A stretch of 39,017 bases of DNA, taken from NCBI GenBank assembly GCA_964567585.1, contig CAZMND010000012.1, positions 1 through 39,017 on the forward strand, read 5' to 3'. Position 1 is the stretch's first letter; every line of letters begins with the position of its first letter. The translations under genes were made by a program, and so were the position numbers. Positions 17,304 to 25,640 of this stretch are shown piece after piece. Below the pieces are notes generated by a model. It had not been told where the DNA came from, searched no databases, and worked only from the letters and a program-made list of their open reading frames with translations. This DNA comes from CALZKI01 sp964567585 (GTDB lineage Bacteria > Bacillota > Clostridia > Lachnospirales > Lachnospiraceae).

Positions 17304-18215
17304 GTGATTGTTTTAAAAGATATCAATAAAAAATTTGGTGTAAAGCAAGTATTAAAAGATATTTCATTTTATATTGCACCGGGCGAGAAGGTTGGAATTA
17401 TAGGAAAAAATGGTGCGGGAAAAACCACACTATTACGAATTATGAACGGGACTCTTAAACCTGATGAAGGATTTATCAGAATTCACTATACTGAAAATCC
17501 GCTTGAGAATTTCAAGGTGCTTAAAGATATTATCTGTATTTCCGGCACGCAGTCCCAGTTGTGGAAAGATATGAGAATAAAGGATTCCTTTGAAAATTGC
17601 ATCAGAATGTATAGATTGCCAAAGGAAAAAGCAAGGGAAAGACTTCATAAATTGATTGAGGTTTTGGAAGTTGAACCGCTTCTAAATGAATTGCCCGGAA
17701 GTTTGTCCTTGGGAGAAAGAATGCGTTGTGAGTTGGTTTATGCATTGTTGGTAGAAGCCCCTATTTTAATGATGGATGAAGTAATGCTTGGACTGGACGT
17801 TTCAGTAAAACATAAAGTAATGAAGTATTTTGAAGTCTATTGTAAAGAAAAAGAATGTACCTTGGTTTACACAGGGCATAACCTTACAGAAGTGGAGAAA
17901 TTGTGCGACAGAATTCTTCTTATTGATAAAGGGGAAATTATTTTTGATGGAAGTATAGATAGAATTATGCGGGAATTTTCGCCACTTTATCGTATGGAGA
18001 TAAGGATAGGAGAGAAATTACCCGATATGGAAGACTTGCCTATTGAATGGATGAGTCTGGAAAATGACCGGATGAAGATTGCGTATGACAAGAGGAAGAT
18101 TGATACGGCACAAATCTTAAAACATCTTAAGGATAAGACTGTTTTGTCAGACATCAAATTGTATGAGCCGGATTTGGAAAGTACCATTAAAAAAGTATAT
18201 GAGAGGATTAAGTAA
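17304..18215 (+). CDS. ABC transporter ATP-binding protein (first of two)
   Basis: A 303-residue ATPase of an ABC-2 type exporter. Walker A is GKNGAGKTT at about 36-44, the signature is LSLGERMR and Walker B is ILMMDE, followed by a degenerate D-loop (VMLGLDVS) and the switch His in YTGHNL. The C-terminal 90 residues are a regulatory extension as in other drug and lipid exporters. GTG 17304 is chosen because AGAGGTG lies 4-6 bases upstream; TTG 17301 would be too close. It begins a four-gene operon with a second, different ATPase and two permeases, which suggests a heterodimeric exporter. Confidence 0.92.
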   Translation: MIVLKDINKKFGVKQVLKDISFYIAPGEKVGIIGKNGAGKTTLLRIMNGTLKPDEGFIRIHYTENPLENFKVLKDIICISGTQSQLWKDMRIKDSFENCIRMYRLPKEKARERLHKLIEVLEVEPLLNELPGSLSLGERMRCELVYALLVEAPILMMDEVMLGLDVSVKHKVMKYFEVYCKEKECTLVYTGHNLTEVEKLCDRILLIDKGEIIFDGSIDRIMREFSPLYRMEIRIGEKLPDMEDLPIEWMSLENDRMKIAYDKRKIDTAQILKHLKDKTVLSDIKLYEPDLESTIKKVYERIK

Positions 18216-19181
18216 ATGGAAAATATAATAAGTGTTCAAAACGTTAAAAAATATTACAAAATAGCAAAGCGTGATAAGGGATTTTTGCAAGCGATAGGAG
18301 GTCTTTTTCATAGAAAGTATGAAATAAGAAAAGCGGTAGACGATATCAGTTTTTCAATCGAAAAAGGGGAAATTGTTGGATTTATAGGACCAAACGGAGC
18401 CGGGAAATCGACTACAATTAAGATGTTGTCCGGTATTTTATATCCGGATAGCGGTGATATAAATGTGAAGGGATATATTCCGTACAAACAAAGAAAACTG
18501 TATGTAAAAAACATAGGGGTTGTATTTGGACAGAAGACGCAGCTTAACTGGGATTTACCACTCATCGAAAGTTTTGAATTGATGAAGTATATTTATAAAA
18601 TACCGCAAAAAATGTATGAAGAAAACTTACAAAAGTTTACAAAGCTTTTGGATATGGAAGAATTCATCAACCAGCCCGTAAGACAACTATCTTTAGGGCA
18701 AAGAATGCGAGGCGATATTGTGGCAGCTTTATTACATTCCCCGGACATTGTATTTTTTGATGAACCTACTATTGGTTTAGATGTTGTGGCAAAAGAAAAA
18801 ATACGAGAATTTATCAAGATTATGAATCAGACGGAGAAGACTACCATTATTTTTACCACTCATGATATGCAGGATATAGAAAAAGTGTGTAACAGACTGA
18901 TTATTATCGATGCAGGAAAAAAGGTATATGACGGTGGAATTGAGGAAATTAAGGCAAGATATGCCCATTCAAAAACAATAGAGCTGTTACTGGCAGATGG
19001 AACGAAAAAGTTACATACATTTGATGCAAATAAGTATGCTATGAATGAAGTGGTGGAGGAGTTATTTGCACAATATGATATTAAGGATATTTCTATATGC
19101 GAGCCGGAAATTGATTCGATAATACGCGATATCTATGAAGGTCGGATTACCTTAAAGAATGATGAAAATAAGGGGGAATAA
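18216..19181 (+). CDS. ABC transporter ATP-binding protein (second, COG4586-like)
   Basis: A 321-residue ATPase with Walker A GPNGAGKST, signature LSLGQRMR, Walker B VFFDEPT and switch His in FTTHDM. Its sequence resembles the ATPase that usually accompanies the two-permease ABC-2 systems of the COG4586/4587/3694 type. It starts directly at the stop of the first ATPase, and the two differ substantially, especially at the C-terminus, so this is not a recent duplication. Two permease genes follow at 3 and 4 bases, forming a tight operon. Confidence 0.93.
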   Translation: MENIISVQNVKKYYKIAKRDKGFLQAIGGLFHRKYEIRKAVDDISFSIEKGEIVGFIGPNGAGKSTTIKMLSGILYPDSGDINVKGYIPYKQRKLYVKNIGVVFGQKTQLNWDLPLIESFELMKYIYKIPQKMYEENLQKFTKLLDMEEFINQPVRQLSLGQRMRGDIVAALLHSPDIVFFDEPTIGLDVVAKEKIREFIKIMNQTEKTTIIFTTHDMQDIEKVCNRLIIIDAGKKVYDGGIEEIKARYAHSKTIELLLADGTKKLHTFDANKYAMNEVVEELFAQYDIKDISICEPEIDSIIRDIYEGRITLKNDENKGE

Positions 19182-19184
19182 CGA

Positions 19185-19973
19185 ATGAGAACGTATGTTG
19201 AATTTGCCCTTAAGAAGTTTCAGAATAAAATAGCCTACAGATTGGAATTTTTTATGGGAATATTAAATACCGTAATTACCATTGTAGTGTATCTGTGCAT
19301 TTATAAAGCTTTATATGGTGATTTGCAGGAGGTTGACGGAATTACATTTTCTATGGTGGCCACACACTTTGTGATTTCGCTGGGACTCTCAGGAGCATTT
19401 GAATACAACGAGATGTTTTTACAAGATAAGGTACACGATGGTAGCATAACCAATGAGTTTTTAAAACCGGTTAACTTTATTTTTCGTTTGCTTGCGGAAA
19501 ATGTGGGAGAAGGATTGTTTAAGGTGTTTTTCAATTTTCTTCCGGCAGCAATAATAACTATGCTTTATGTAAATTTATGTCCGCCATCAAGCGTACTGAA
19601 TTTAATAGTAATGCTAATCAGTGTAATTTTTGGATATTTGATTTTATGGCTTATCAGTTTTATTGTGCAGACATGGAGCTTTTGGCTGTTTAGTGTTTGG
19701 GGGATTATGACCATCAAAAATGTGATTATAAAAATTTTGTCAGGCGCCTTATTACCGCTATGGTTTATGCCTGAAATTGTTAGAAAAATCATTGCGTTTA
19801 CTCCATTTGAGTCCATTTATTTTACACCCATTCAGATATATCTGGGGGAAATTAATGGAGTGGAACTTTTGAAAAAAATTCTTGTCCAGATGGTGTGGAT
19901 AGGAATTTTATGGATAATTGCCAACGTTTTTTGGAAAAAAGGTACAAAAAAGCTGGTAGTGCAAGGAGGTTGA
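19185..19973 (+). CDS. ABC-2 family permease (COG4587/3694-like)
   Basis: A 262-residue membrane protein with about six hydrophobic segments (near 22-42, 53-72, 112-132, 143-165, 173-195 and 228-248). It has the features of the ABC-2 family (PF06182) permeases: an N-terminal amphipathic start and a DGSITNEFLKPVN coupling loop. It follows the second ATPase and overlaps the ribosome site of the next permease. Export substrate unknown; lipids, peptides or drugs are typical for related systems. Confidence 0.88.
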   Translation: MRTYVEFALKKFQNKIAYRLEFFMGILNTVITIVVYLCIYKALYGDLQEVDGITFSMVATHFVISLGLSGAFEYNEMFLQDKVHDGSITNEFLKPVNFIFRLLAENVGEGLFKVFFNFLPAAIITMLYVNLCPPSSVLNLIVMLISVIFGYLILWLISFIVQTWSFWLFSVWGIMTIKNVIIKILSGALLPLWFMPEIVRKIIAFTPFESIYFTPIQIYLGEINGVELLKKILVQMVWIGILWIIANVFWKKGTKKLVVQGG

Positions 19974-19977
19974 TGTT

Positions 19978-20781
19978 GTGGATGAATTAAAAATTGCAGT
20001 GCAATCATTAAAGATGAGCATTCGGGGAAGACTGCAATACAGGGTGGATTCGCTGATTGCAACACTGGCTGTTTTTGTTAGGGAATCAACCAACATTGTG
20101 GTCATTTATCTGACTTTACTAAAATTTGATTCCATTAATCAGTGGAACATTAATGAAATGTTATTTTTATTTAGCATTTTATTTCTGACTTATGCTATAG
20201 TGGTAGCTCTTTTTGCAGATTTGCGAAGCTTTTCTGATACGATACGAGAAGGAAGATTTGACAGACTTATGGTCAGACCAAGAGGACTATTGTTTCAGCT
20301 GATTTTAAATAATGCAGATGTTCTTGCTGTGGCAGGGCATGGAACACTTGGAATTATTCTATTTGTGATTTCAGCGGGAAAAGTCGGAATACAGTGGGAT
20401 ATAGTTACGATTTTGTATTATATCAGTGCAATTATAGGTGGCGTGTTGATTCAAGGCGGTATTTTCATATTCTTTTCCTCATTATGTTTCTATTTTGTAG
20501 AAACGAATAGTATCCGTGAAATCTTTTACTGGAATATGCGTAAATTCGCGGGATATCCAATTAGTATTTACAGTAAGGCAATTCAGATAATTATGATTTA
20601 TGTGGTGCCGTTTGCATTTGTAAATTATTTTCCGGCACAGTTTTTGCTGAGAAAAGAAGATATGGCATTGTACAATGATGTGTATATGTATATTGCACCG
20701 TTAGTAGGTGTGGTAATTTATATTCTTGCGTATATTTTCTGGAGAATCAGTGTAAAACAATATACCAGTACAGGAAACTGA
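19978..20781 (+). CDS. ABC-2 family permease (COG3694/4587-like)
   Basis: A 267-residue membrane protein with about six hydrophobic segments and a coupling loop EGRFDRLMVRPRGLLF equivalent to that in the preceding permease. The two permeases are likely to form a heterodimer on the two ATPases. The start is GTG 19978, 8 bases after AAGGAGG; the ATG at 19973 is out of frame. It is the last gene of the exporter operon, and no strong hairpin follows. Confidence 0.88.
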   Translation: MDELKIAVQSLKMSIRGRLQYRVDSLIATLAVFVRESTNIVVIYLTLLKFDSINQWNINEMLFLFSILFLTYAIVVALFADLRSFSDTIREGRFDRLMVRPRGLLFQLILNNADVLAVAGHGTLGIILFVISAGKVGIQWDIVTILYYISAIIGGVLIQGGIFIFFSSLCFYFVETNSIREIFYWNMRKFAGYPISIYSKAIQIIMIYVVPFAFVNYFPAQFLLRKEDMALYNDVYMYIAPLVGVVIYILAYIFWRISVKQYTSTGN

Positions 20782-20831
20782 TTTTGTCACAAAGTATACA
20801 AGTTTTTCTTCCGAAAAGGGTATAATTATAA

Positions 20832-20837
20832 TATAAT
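20832..20837 (+). promoter_or_regulatory. Candidate -10 box for the symporter gene
   Basis: TATAAT occurs in an AT-rich stretch 59 bases before the symporter start codon. A second TATAAT at 20821 is equally possible, and neither has a clear -35 partner. A short GGCG/CGCC dyad lies at about 20848-20868 in the leader between this box and the start. Confidence 0.35.
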
Positions 20838-20895
20838 TTGAAAGCTTGGCGTGTTAAGGTTAGGCGCCGGTAGGATTCAGGAAGGAAAATATTTT

Positions 20896-22314
20896 ATGGG
20901 TTTTAATGACTTTTTAACGAAAATCAATGATGTAATGTATACTTACATATTGGTTATTTTACTGGTTGGTGTAGGTATTTATTTTACAATTCGCACAAGA
21001 GGTGTACAGTTCAGACTTCTTGGAGACGGTATCAAATCTATGATGGAAAAAACGGAAAAGACTGAAAATGGGGAAAAGAAGGTTTCTTCCTTTCAGGCAC
21101 TTATGATTTCTACAGCTTCCAGAGTTGGAACAGGTAACATTGCAGGGATTGCAACTGCCATTGCAACAGGTGGCTCGGGAGCGGTGTTCTGGATGTGGAT
21201 TATGGCAATCATCGGTGGTGCATCGGCGTTTATAGAAAGTACGTTGGCTCAGGTTTATAAAATCAAACAGGATGGGCAGTATCGAGGCGGTCCATCGTAT
21301 TATATGGAGCGTGCACTTGGAAAACGTTGGATGGGTATTTTGTTTTCCATACTGTTAATCATTTGTTTTGCTTACGGCTTCAATGGATTGCAGTCTTATA
21401 ATATGTCTTCAGCTTTGGAATACTATATCGCAGACTATTCCAATACAATCTGGCCGATGGTTTTAGGAATTGTTTTAGCGGTGGCAACAGGGCTTGTAAT
21501 TTGGGGCGGTGCTCACAGAATTGGATTTATTTCCTCCGTTATCGTACCGGTTATGGCAGTTATTTATATTTTACTGGGCCTTGTGACAATGGTTTTAAAT
21601 ATTACGGAATTACCGGCAATGTTTGCAACCATCGTAAAAAATGCCTTTGATGTAAAAGCCATTATGGGTGGTTTTGCTGGAAGTGCAGTAGTTATCGGCA
21701 TTAAACGAGGTCTTTTTTCAAATGAAGCGGGTATGGGTAGTGCACCGAACGCTTCTGCGTCGGCAGATGTCGATCATCCTGTAAAACAGGGACTGGTACA
21801 GATTATTTCTGTATTTATAGATACACTTTTAATTTGTTCCAGCACAGCGGTTATGCTCCTTGTTTCCGGAGTGGAAGGAAAGAGCGGAACTTTGGACGGA
21901 ATTCCATATGTTCAGGCAGCTATCAGCAGTAACGTGGGCGAATGGGGAATCCATTTCATTACATTCTCCATTTTTGCATTTGCCTTCAGTAGTTTGATTG
22001 GTAATTATTTTTATGCGGAGTCCAATATTTTATTTATCAAAAACAGTAGGGTGCTTTTGAATATCTTTAGAGTAACTTGTGTAGTAGCCGTATTCCTTGG
22101 CGCTCAGGCGGATTTTGGTATGGTATGGAATATTGCTGACGTAACTATGGGACTTATGGCGATTGTAAATATTATTGCAATTACCTTGCTTGGAAAGGGT
22201 GCAATCAAAGTTTTGAAAAATTATGAAAAACAGAAAAAAGAAGGTAAAAATCCGGTATTTTATGAGGATGATATCGGAATTACAGGAACTGTTTGGACAA
22301 AGGAAAGAAAGTAG
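20896..22314 (+). CDS. Sodium:alanine/glycine symporter (AGCS family)
   Basis: A 472-residue sodium-driven amino acid carrier of the AGCS (alanine or glycine:cation symporter) family with about 10-11 membrane helices. Motifs include RVGTGNIAGIATAIATGGSG near residue 75, GGPSYYMERALGKRW, and the SNEAGMGSAPNASASA segment near residue 275. The ATG at 20896 follows AAGGA with good spacing; an in-frame TTG-type start at 20851 would add 15 unrelated residues. It stands alone between the exporter operon and the coat genes, ended by its own terminator. Alanine or glycine is the likely substrate. Confidence 0.95.
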   Translation: MGFNDFLTKINDVMYTYILVILLVGVGIYFTIRTRGVQFRLLGDGIKSMMEKTEKTENGEKKVSSFQALMISTASRVGTGNIAGIATAIATGGSGAVFWMWIMAIIGGASAFIESTLAQVYKIKQDGQYRGGPSYYMERALGKRWMGILFSILLIICFAYGFNGLQSYNMSSALEYYIADYSNTIWPMVLGIVLAVATGLVIWGGAHRIGFISSVIVPVMAVIYILLGLVTMVLNITELPAMFATIVKNAFDVKAIMGGFAGSAVVIGIKRGLFSNEAGMGSAPNASASADVDHPVKQGLVQIISVFIDTLLICSSTAVMLLVSGVEGKSGTLDGIPYVQAAISSNVGEWGIHFITFSIFAFAFSSLIGNYFYAESNILFIKNSRVLLNIFRVTCVVAVFLGAQADFGMVWNIADVTMGLMAIVNIIAITLLGKGAIKVLKNYEKQKKEGKNPVFYEDDIGITGTVWTKERK

Positions 22315-22322
22315 AAAAATGA

Positions 22323-22354
22323 GGCGTAGGAAGTGATTTCCTGCGCCTGTTTTG
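22323..22354 (+). terminator. Intrinsic terminator after the symporter
   Basis: A 10-bp stem (GGCGTAGGAA at 22323-22332 with TTCCTGCGCC at 22338-22347, one G-U pair) with a GTGA loop is followed by TGTTTTG. It begins 9 bases after the stop codon. Confidence 0.85.
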
Positions 22355-22374
22355 TATATGCCAATTTCTGCTCA

Positions 22375-22403
22375 CATATTTTCATTGTAAGTGTTCATAC
22401 TAA
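22375..22403 (+). promoter_or_regulatory. Sigma-E-like sporulation promoter for the coat pair
   Basis: CATATT at 22375-22380 and CATACTAA at 22396-22403 are separated by 15 bases. This closely matches the Bacillus sigma-E form (ATATT, 14-15 bases, CATACAnT). It lies about 40 bases before two coat-like genes, which makes mother-cell sporulation control plausible. Confidence 0.5.
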
Positions 22404-22441
22404 AAATGTAGCATCAAAAAGAATTATGTGGAGGTATTTTT

Positions 22442-22627
22442 ATGTCACAGTTATCAGAAAAAGAATTATCGACAATCAAAGACCTTCTTGCAGAGGAAGA
22501 TCTTTTGGTAAAAAAATTTAAAATGCTTGCAGAACATGCAACTAACGAAGAAGTAAAATGTAAAATGACAAATATTGCAGACAAACATCAGGGTCATTTT
22601 AATGAACTGTATTCAAAATTATCGTAA
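22442..22627 (+). CDS. Small acidic/lysine-rich helical protein (coat-pair partner)
   Basis: A 61-residue, mostly helical protein with alternating Leu/Lys/Glu, resembling a truncated ferritin-like helix hairpin. Related small proteins precede CotF-like genes in Lachnospiraceae. It has a strong GGAGG ribosome site 7 bases before ATG and ends 14 bases before the CotF-like gene. A sigma-E-like promoter upstream suggests expression during sporulation. No enzymatic motif is present and its function is unknown. Confidence 0.8.
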   Translation: MSQLSEKELSTIKDLLAEEDLLVKKFKMLAEHATNEEVKCKMTNIADKHQGHFNELYSKLS

Positions 22628-22641
22628 GGGGGAACATTTTC

Positions 22642-22905
22642 ATGCAAAACACTTATACAGAAAAAGAAATTTTAGGCGACGCTCTTTCAACACAAAAGGC
22701 AGCAACAAGCGCAATGAATATTGCAGCTAACGAATGTGTGCATGAAGACGTGCGTAAGACAATGTTGCATATTTTAAGTCAGGAACATGACATCCAGCAG
22801 GATGTTTTCAAAATGATGCATTCAGAAGGATATTATCCGACACCAATGGCAGAGGAGAAAAAGGTACAGCAGGTAAAACAGCAGTACAGCCAGTGTGTAA
22901 AATAA
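22642..22905 (+). CDS. CotF-type spore coat protein
   Basis: An 87-residue Coat F domain protein (PF07875). Diagnostic features are YTEKEILGDALSTQKAAT at the start, ANECVHEDVR, the helix ending QEHDIQQDVF and the GYYPTP motif before a Lys/Gln-rich tail. In Bacillus the CotF product is a spore coat component; in clostridia several short paralogues occur. It follows AAGGGGG and lies in an operon with the 61-residue partner. Its presence supports a spore-forming host. Confidence 0.88.
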   Translation: MQNTYTEKEILGDALSTQKAATSAMNIAANECVHEDVRKTMLHILSQEHDIQQDVFKMMHSEGYYPTPMAEEKKVQQVKQQYSQCVK

Positions 22906-22918
22906 GATTATAAAATGT

Positions 22919-22960
22919 ATGCCTGAAGGACATGGATAGATGTCTTTCAGGCATTTTGTT
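22919..22960 (+). terminator. Intrinsic terminator after the coat pair
   Basis: A 15-bp stem (22919-22933 with 22940-22954, one G-U pair) with a 6-base loop is followed by TTTGTTATTT. It begins 14 bases after the CotF-type stop codon. Confidence 0.88.
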
Positions 22961-23043
22961 ATTTAAATATGGTAAGAAAAACAGGGGTATGATAAAATAC
23001 ACAATAAATGTGCTATTTTATCATGCACAGAGGTGGGTAGATC

Positions 23044-23745
23044 ATGGATGCAGAAAGAAATAATTATGATGTTGATAAAATTTTAAAATATAATGGAAAA
23101 TTTATATTAATTTGCAATGTTATTTTAATTATATGTACTATGGTTTCATTACTGCTTGTGGAGGTGACAGATAGTTTGTCAATTATATTTGCAGGAGTAT
23201 TTGGTTTTTGGCTGTTAATATTTCTCGTTATAGATATATCAAATCGTATTGAAAGCAAAATTGCGCTAAAAAAATATAATATTGATGAGATAAAAGAAGA
23301 ATTATTAAATGCAAAAACAAGAAAAATCGACGGAATAGAAACCTATCTGACAGAAAATTATATTGTTACTAACGCAAAGGTAATTCGTATCACTAAATAT
23401 AAAGATATAGTATGGACTTATCCGGCTAAAACAGTCGGAACAGTTTCTCAGAAATCAATGATTGGAATTGCTTATCAAATTGGAGGAACTCCGGTGGTAG
23501 CCTATTCAAAAGAAGGAAAGCAAGTTGTTATTGCCTTAGTAAAAAATGAAGAACAGCTAAAAGAAATATATAGTGCGATTTCAAGCAAGAATAAAAGAGT
23601 ATTAAGAGGTGATACATATGAAAACCATAAAGCATACGAAAATATCAATAGAAATTTTAAGATAAAAAATAAAATAACGGGCATTTTTATAGGCATACTC
23701 TTTATTCTAATAATAGTGGGAGCAATATATGTTAACTTCTTTTAA
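23044..23745 (+). CDS. Membrane protein of unknown function
   Basis: A 233-residue protein with two N-terminal membrane segments (about 16-37 and 42-64), a soluble part of about 140 residues and one C-terminal segment (about 212-232). The middle holds beta-rich sequence with ENYIVTNAKVIRI followed by a MIGIAYQIGG turn, which resembles a bacterial PH-like (YcxB/DUF) fold, but I cannot name the family. The ribosome site GGTGGG precedes the ATG. Its end overlaps the start of the HAD phosphatase by 17 bases, so the two are translationally coupled. The gene is unusually AT-rich. Confidence 0.8.
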   Translation: MDAERNNYDVDKILKYNGKFILICNVILIICTMVSLLLVEVTDSLSIIFAGVFGFWLLIFLVIDISNRIESKIALKKYNIDEIKEELLNAKTRKIDGIETYLTENYIVTNAKVIRITKYKDIVWTYPAKTVGTVSQKSMIGIAYQIGGTPVVAYSKEGKQVVIALVKNEEQLKEIYSAISSKNKRVLRGDTYENHKAYENINRNFKIKNKITGIFIGILFILIIVGAIYVNFF

Positions 23746-24580
23746 CCAATATACGAATATAAAAACTTTATATGTATCCGATTTGGACGGCACCTTGCTT
23801 AATTCCAAGATGAGAATCAGTGAAAACAGTTTAAATATTATAAATGCACTTATTGATGAAGGAATGATTTTCACCTATGCTACGGCCAGAAGTATTTCTT
23901 CGGCCTCCATTGTAGCCCAAGGACTTTCCACAAAACATCCAATTATTGCGTATAACGGAGCATTTATTGTGGAACCGGATACAAGAAAAATTTTGGCAAA
24001 AGAGGATTTTAGCAGAGAGCAGACAGAAGTAGTTATGAAGATTCTCGGCCGAAATCAAATCAGTCCCTTGGTCTATTCTTTTGTGGAAGGAAAAGAGCGG
24101 GTGTCGTGGATCCCAAGTGAGGAAAACGAAGGAAAGAGACACTACATAGATTCCAGAAAAGGAGATAAAAGATTAAGACCTGTGGAATCGTCAGAAGAAA
24201 TATACGCAGGGGAAGTATTCTATTTTACCTGTATTGGAGAAAAAGAGGAGTTAGAGCCTGCGTATAAGGTGTTAAAGGATAATGAAAATTATACCTGTAC
24301 TTTTCAACCGGAGATTTACAGGGAGGAATATTGGCTTGAAATTATGCCGAGGAAGGCTACCAAAGCCAATGCTATTTTGAAATTGAAAGAGATTTTGGGC
24401 TGTGAGAGAATAGTTTCATTTGGCGATGCAATTAACGATATTCCGATGTTCCAAATCTCTGATGAATGTTATGCAGTCGAAAATGCAGTAGAAGAATTGA
24501 AAAAAATGGCTATGGAAATCATTCCGTCTAATAACGATGATGGCGTGGCAAAATGGCTTTTTGAAAATATAAAAATTTAA
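23729..24580 (+). CDS. Cof-type HAD family phosphatase
   Basis: A 283-residue HAD hydrolase of the Cof/YbiV-type (IIB cap) group. Motif I is SDLDGTLLNSKMRIS at about 17-31, motif II lies in TYATARS, and motif IV is FGDAINDIPMF; YNGAFIV marks the cap junction. Such enzymes dephosphorylate sugar phosphates, flavin or pyridoxal phosphates with broad specificity. The start at ATG 23729 overlaps the preceding membrane protein and follows GGGAG. A strong terminator ends the pair. Confidence 0.93.
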   Translation: MLTSFNQYTNIKTLYVSDLDGTLLNSKMRISENSLNIINALIDEGMIFTYATARSISSASIVAQGLSTKHPIIAYNGAFIVEPDTRKILAKEDFSREQTEVVMKILGRNQISPLVYSFVEGKERVSWIPSEENEGKRHYIDSRKGDKRLRPVESSEEIYAGEVFYFTCIGEKEELEPAYKVLKDNENYTCTFQPEIYREEYWLEIMPRKATKANAILKLKEILGCERIVSFGDAINDIPMFQISDECYAVENAVEELKKMAMEIIPSNNDDGVAKWLFENIKI

Positions 24581-24588
24581 AGAAAAGG

Positions 24589-24630
24589 TACCTCTCCATG
24601 TAGAAATATAATATGTGGAGAGGTATTTTT
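24589..24630 (+). terminator. Intrinsic terminator after the HAD gene
   Basis: TACCTCTCCA at 24589-24598 pairs perfectly with TGGAGAGGTA at 24615-24624 around an AT-rich loop and is followed by TTTTT. Confidence 0.85.
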
Positions 24631-24634
24631 ATGG

Positions 24635-24706
24635 CAACATGTGCGGTGTATTTGGCAACTTGCGTCAATTCTACTTGTGCGAAAACGAAAAAAATGTTAA
24701 CTTGCA
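24635..24706 (+). promoter_or_regulatory. Array of LytTR-like direct repeats
   Basis: Four related blocks, CAACATGTG (24635), CAACTTGCG (24656), CTACTTGTG (24671) and TAACTTGCA (24698), precede the LytTR gene. The first two are 21 bases apart, two helical turns. LytTR-domain proteins bind direct repeats of about 9 bp on that spacing. The likely binder is the LytTR protein encoded directly downstream, acting as autoregulator of its own ABC operon. Confidence 0.6.
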
Positions 24707-24727
24707 AAAGACGGAAGGAGTGATAGG

Positions 24728-25168
24728 GTGAAAATCACAATTAATGTTAATGAGAATGTACAGGATACGGATGTGGTTATCAACTGCAATCAGGTGTCGC
24801 CGGAGATAGAAAGGATACTGGCCACGCTACGTATTTTGAATCAGCAGATGATGGTAACAAAAGATAACGAAACGCATATATTGGATGTTTTGGAAATTAT
24901 ATATGTTGAAACAATTGACAGGAAGACATTTGTTTATACGAAGAAGGAAATTTATGAGTCCAAACTGAAATTGTATGAAATGGAAGAAAAACTGATGCAG
25001 TGCGGATTTTTCCGTGTCAGCAAATCCTGCCTTGTTCAGCTTAAATACATAAAGTCTTTAAAGAATGATGTGGACAGAAAAATACGTCTGACGCTTCAAA
25101 GCGGTGAACAAATTATGGTTTCAAGACAATATGCAGAAGAAATGAAAAAACGATTGGGGGTTCTATAA
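24728..25168 (+). CDS. LytTR DNA-binding regulator without receiver domain
   Basis: A 146-residue regulator whose C-terminal 100 residues are a LytTR domain (ILDVLEIIYVETIDRKT, FRVSKSCLVQL). There is no phosphorylation domain, so it is a one-component type. The start is GTG 24728, 8 bases after AAGGAG. Its stop overlaps the start of a DUF3021 membrane gene by one base. Established LytTR regulatory systems pair such a protein with a membrane inhibitor. Here the array of direct repeats upstream, the DUF3021 partner and the ABC genes together fit that model. Confidence 0.93.
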   Translation: MKITINVNENVQDTDVVINCNQVSPEIERILATLRILNQQMMVTKDNETHILDVLEIIYVETIDRKTFVYTKKEIYESKLKLYEMEEKLMQCGFFRVSKSCLVQLKYIKSLKNDVDRKIRLTLQSGEQIMVSRQYAEEMKKRLGVL

Positions 25169-25638
25169 TGGAAAAAAAGACAACTATTTTTGACTTGATT
25201 GGTCAAAGTCTGATAATATTTGGATTTACTGTAATATTTTTAATGGTATTTGCCTATGTGTTTGGAGATAGCGCGGTGGGATATTCCACTATTTTTGCAC
25301 TTGCCGCAAACGGTCTTGCATTGTCAACACTTTTACAGTTTTTGTTAACATCGATAATTATCACGCTACTCCGACAACTGTTTTTTACAGACGGAGTGAT
25401 AAAAAATATGTCTATGCCGGCAAGGACAGTTGGTATGTTTGCCTCAGTTATAGCAGTGATAGTTCTTTTTGTCTGGTTGTTTGACTGGTTCCCGGTGAAT
25501 GACTGGTTACCATGGGTAATGTTTGTAATTTGTTTCATTATCAGTTCTTTAGGTGGATTTTTGATATCTCTGTTAAAAGAAAGAACAGAAAATAAGAAAA
25601 TGCAGGAAGCGTTGGAAAGAATGCAGGAAGGTAAATAA
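25168..25638 (+). CDS. DUF3021 membrane protein (LytTR partner/inhibitor)
   Basis: A 156-residue protein with four predicted membrane helices (about 10-30, 45-65, 90-110 and 117-137) and a charged C-terminal helix rich in Glu/Lys/Gln. It matches the DUF3021 family, whose members are paired with LytTR regulators and hold them inactive until a membrane signal. Its start overlaps the LytTR stop (TAATG), which points to coupled translation and a fixed stoichiometry. Confidence 0.9.
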   Translation: MEKKTTIFDLIGQSLIIFGFTVIFLMVFAYVFGDSAVGYSTIFALAANGLALSTLLQFLLTSIIITLLRQLFFTDGVIKNMSMPARTVGMFASVIAVIVLFVWLFDWFPVNDWLPWVMFVICFIISSLGGFLISLLKERTENKKMQEALERMQEGK

Positions 25639-25640
25639 GG

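Noticed and set aside
22333..22521. 62-codon frame overlapping the symporter terminator and the coat-pair start
   Set aside because: It overlaps a terminator, lacks a ribosome site, and the coat-pair gene in the other frame has a clear GGAGG.
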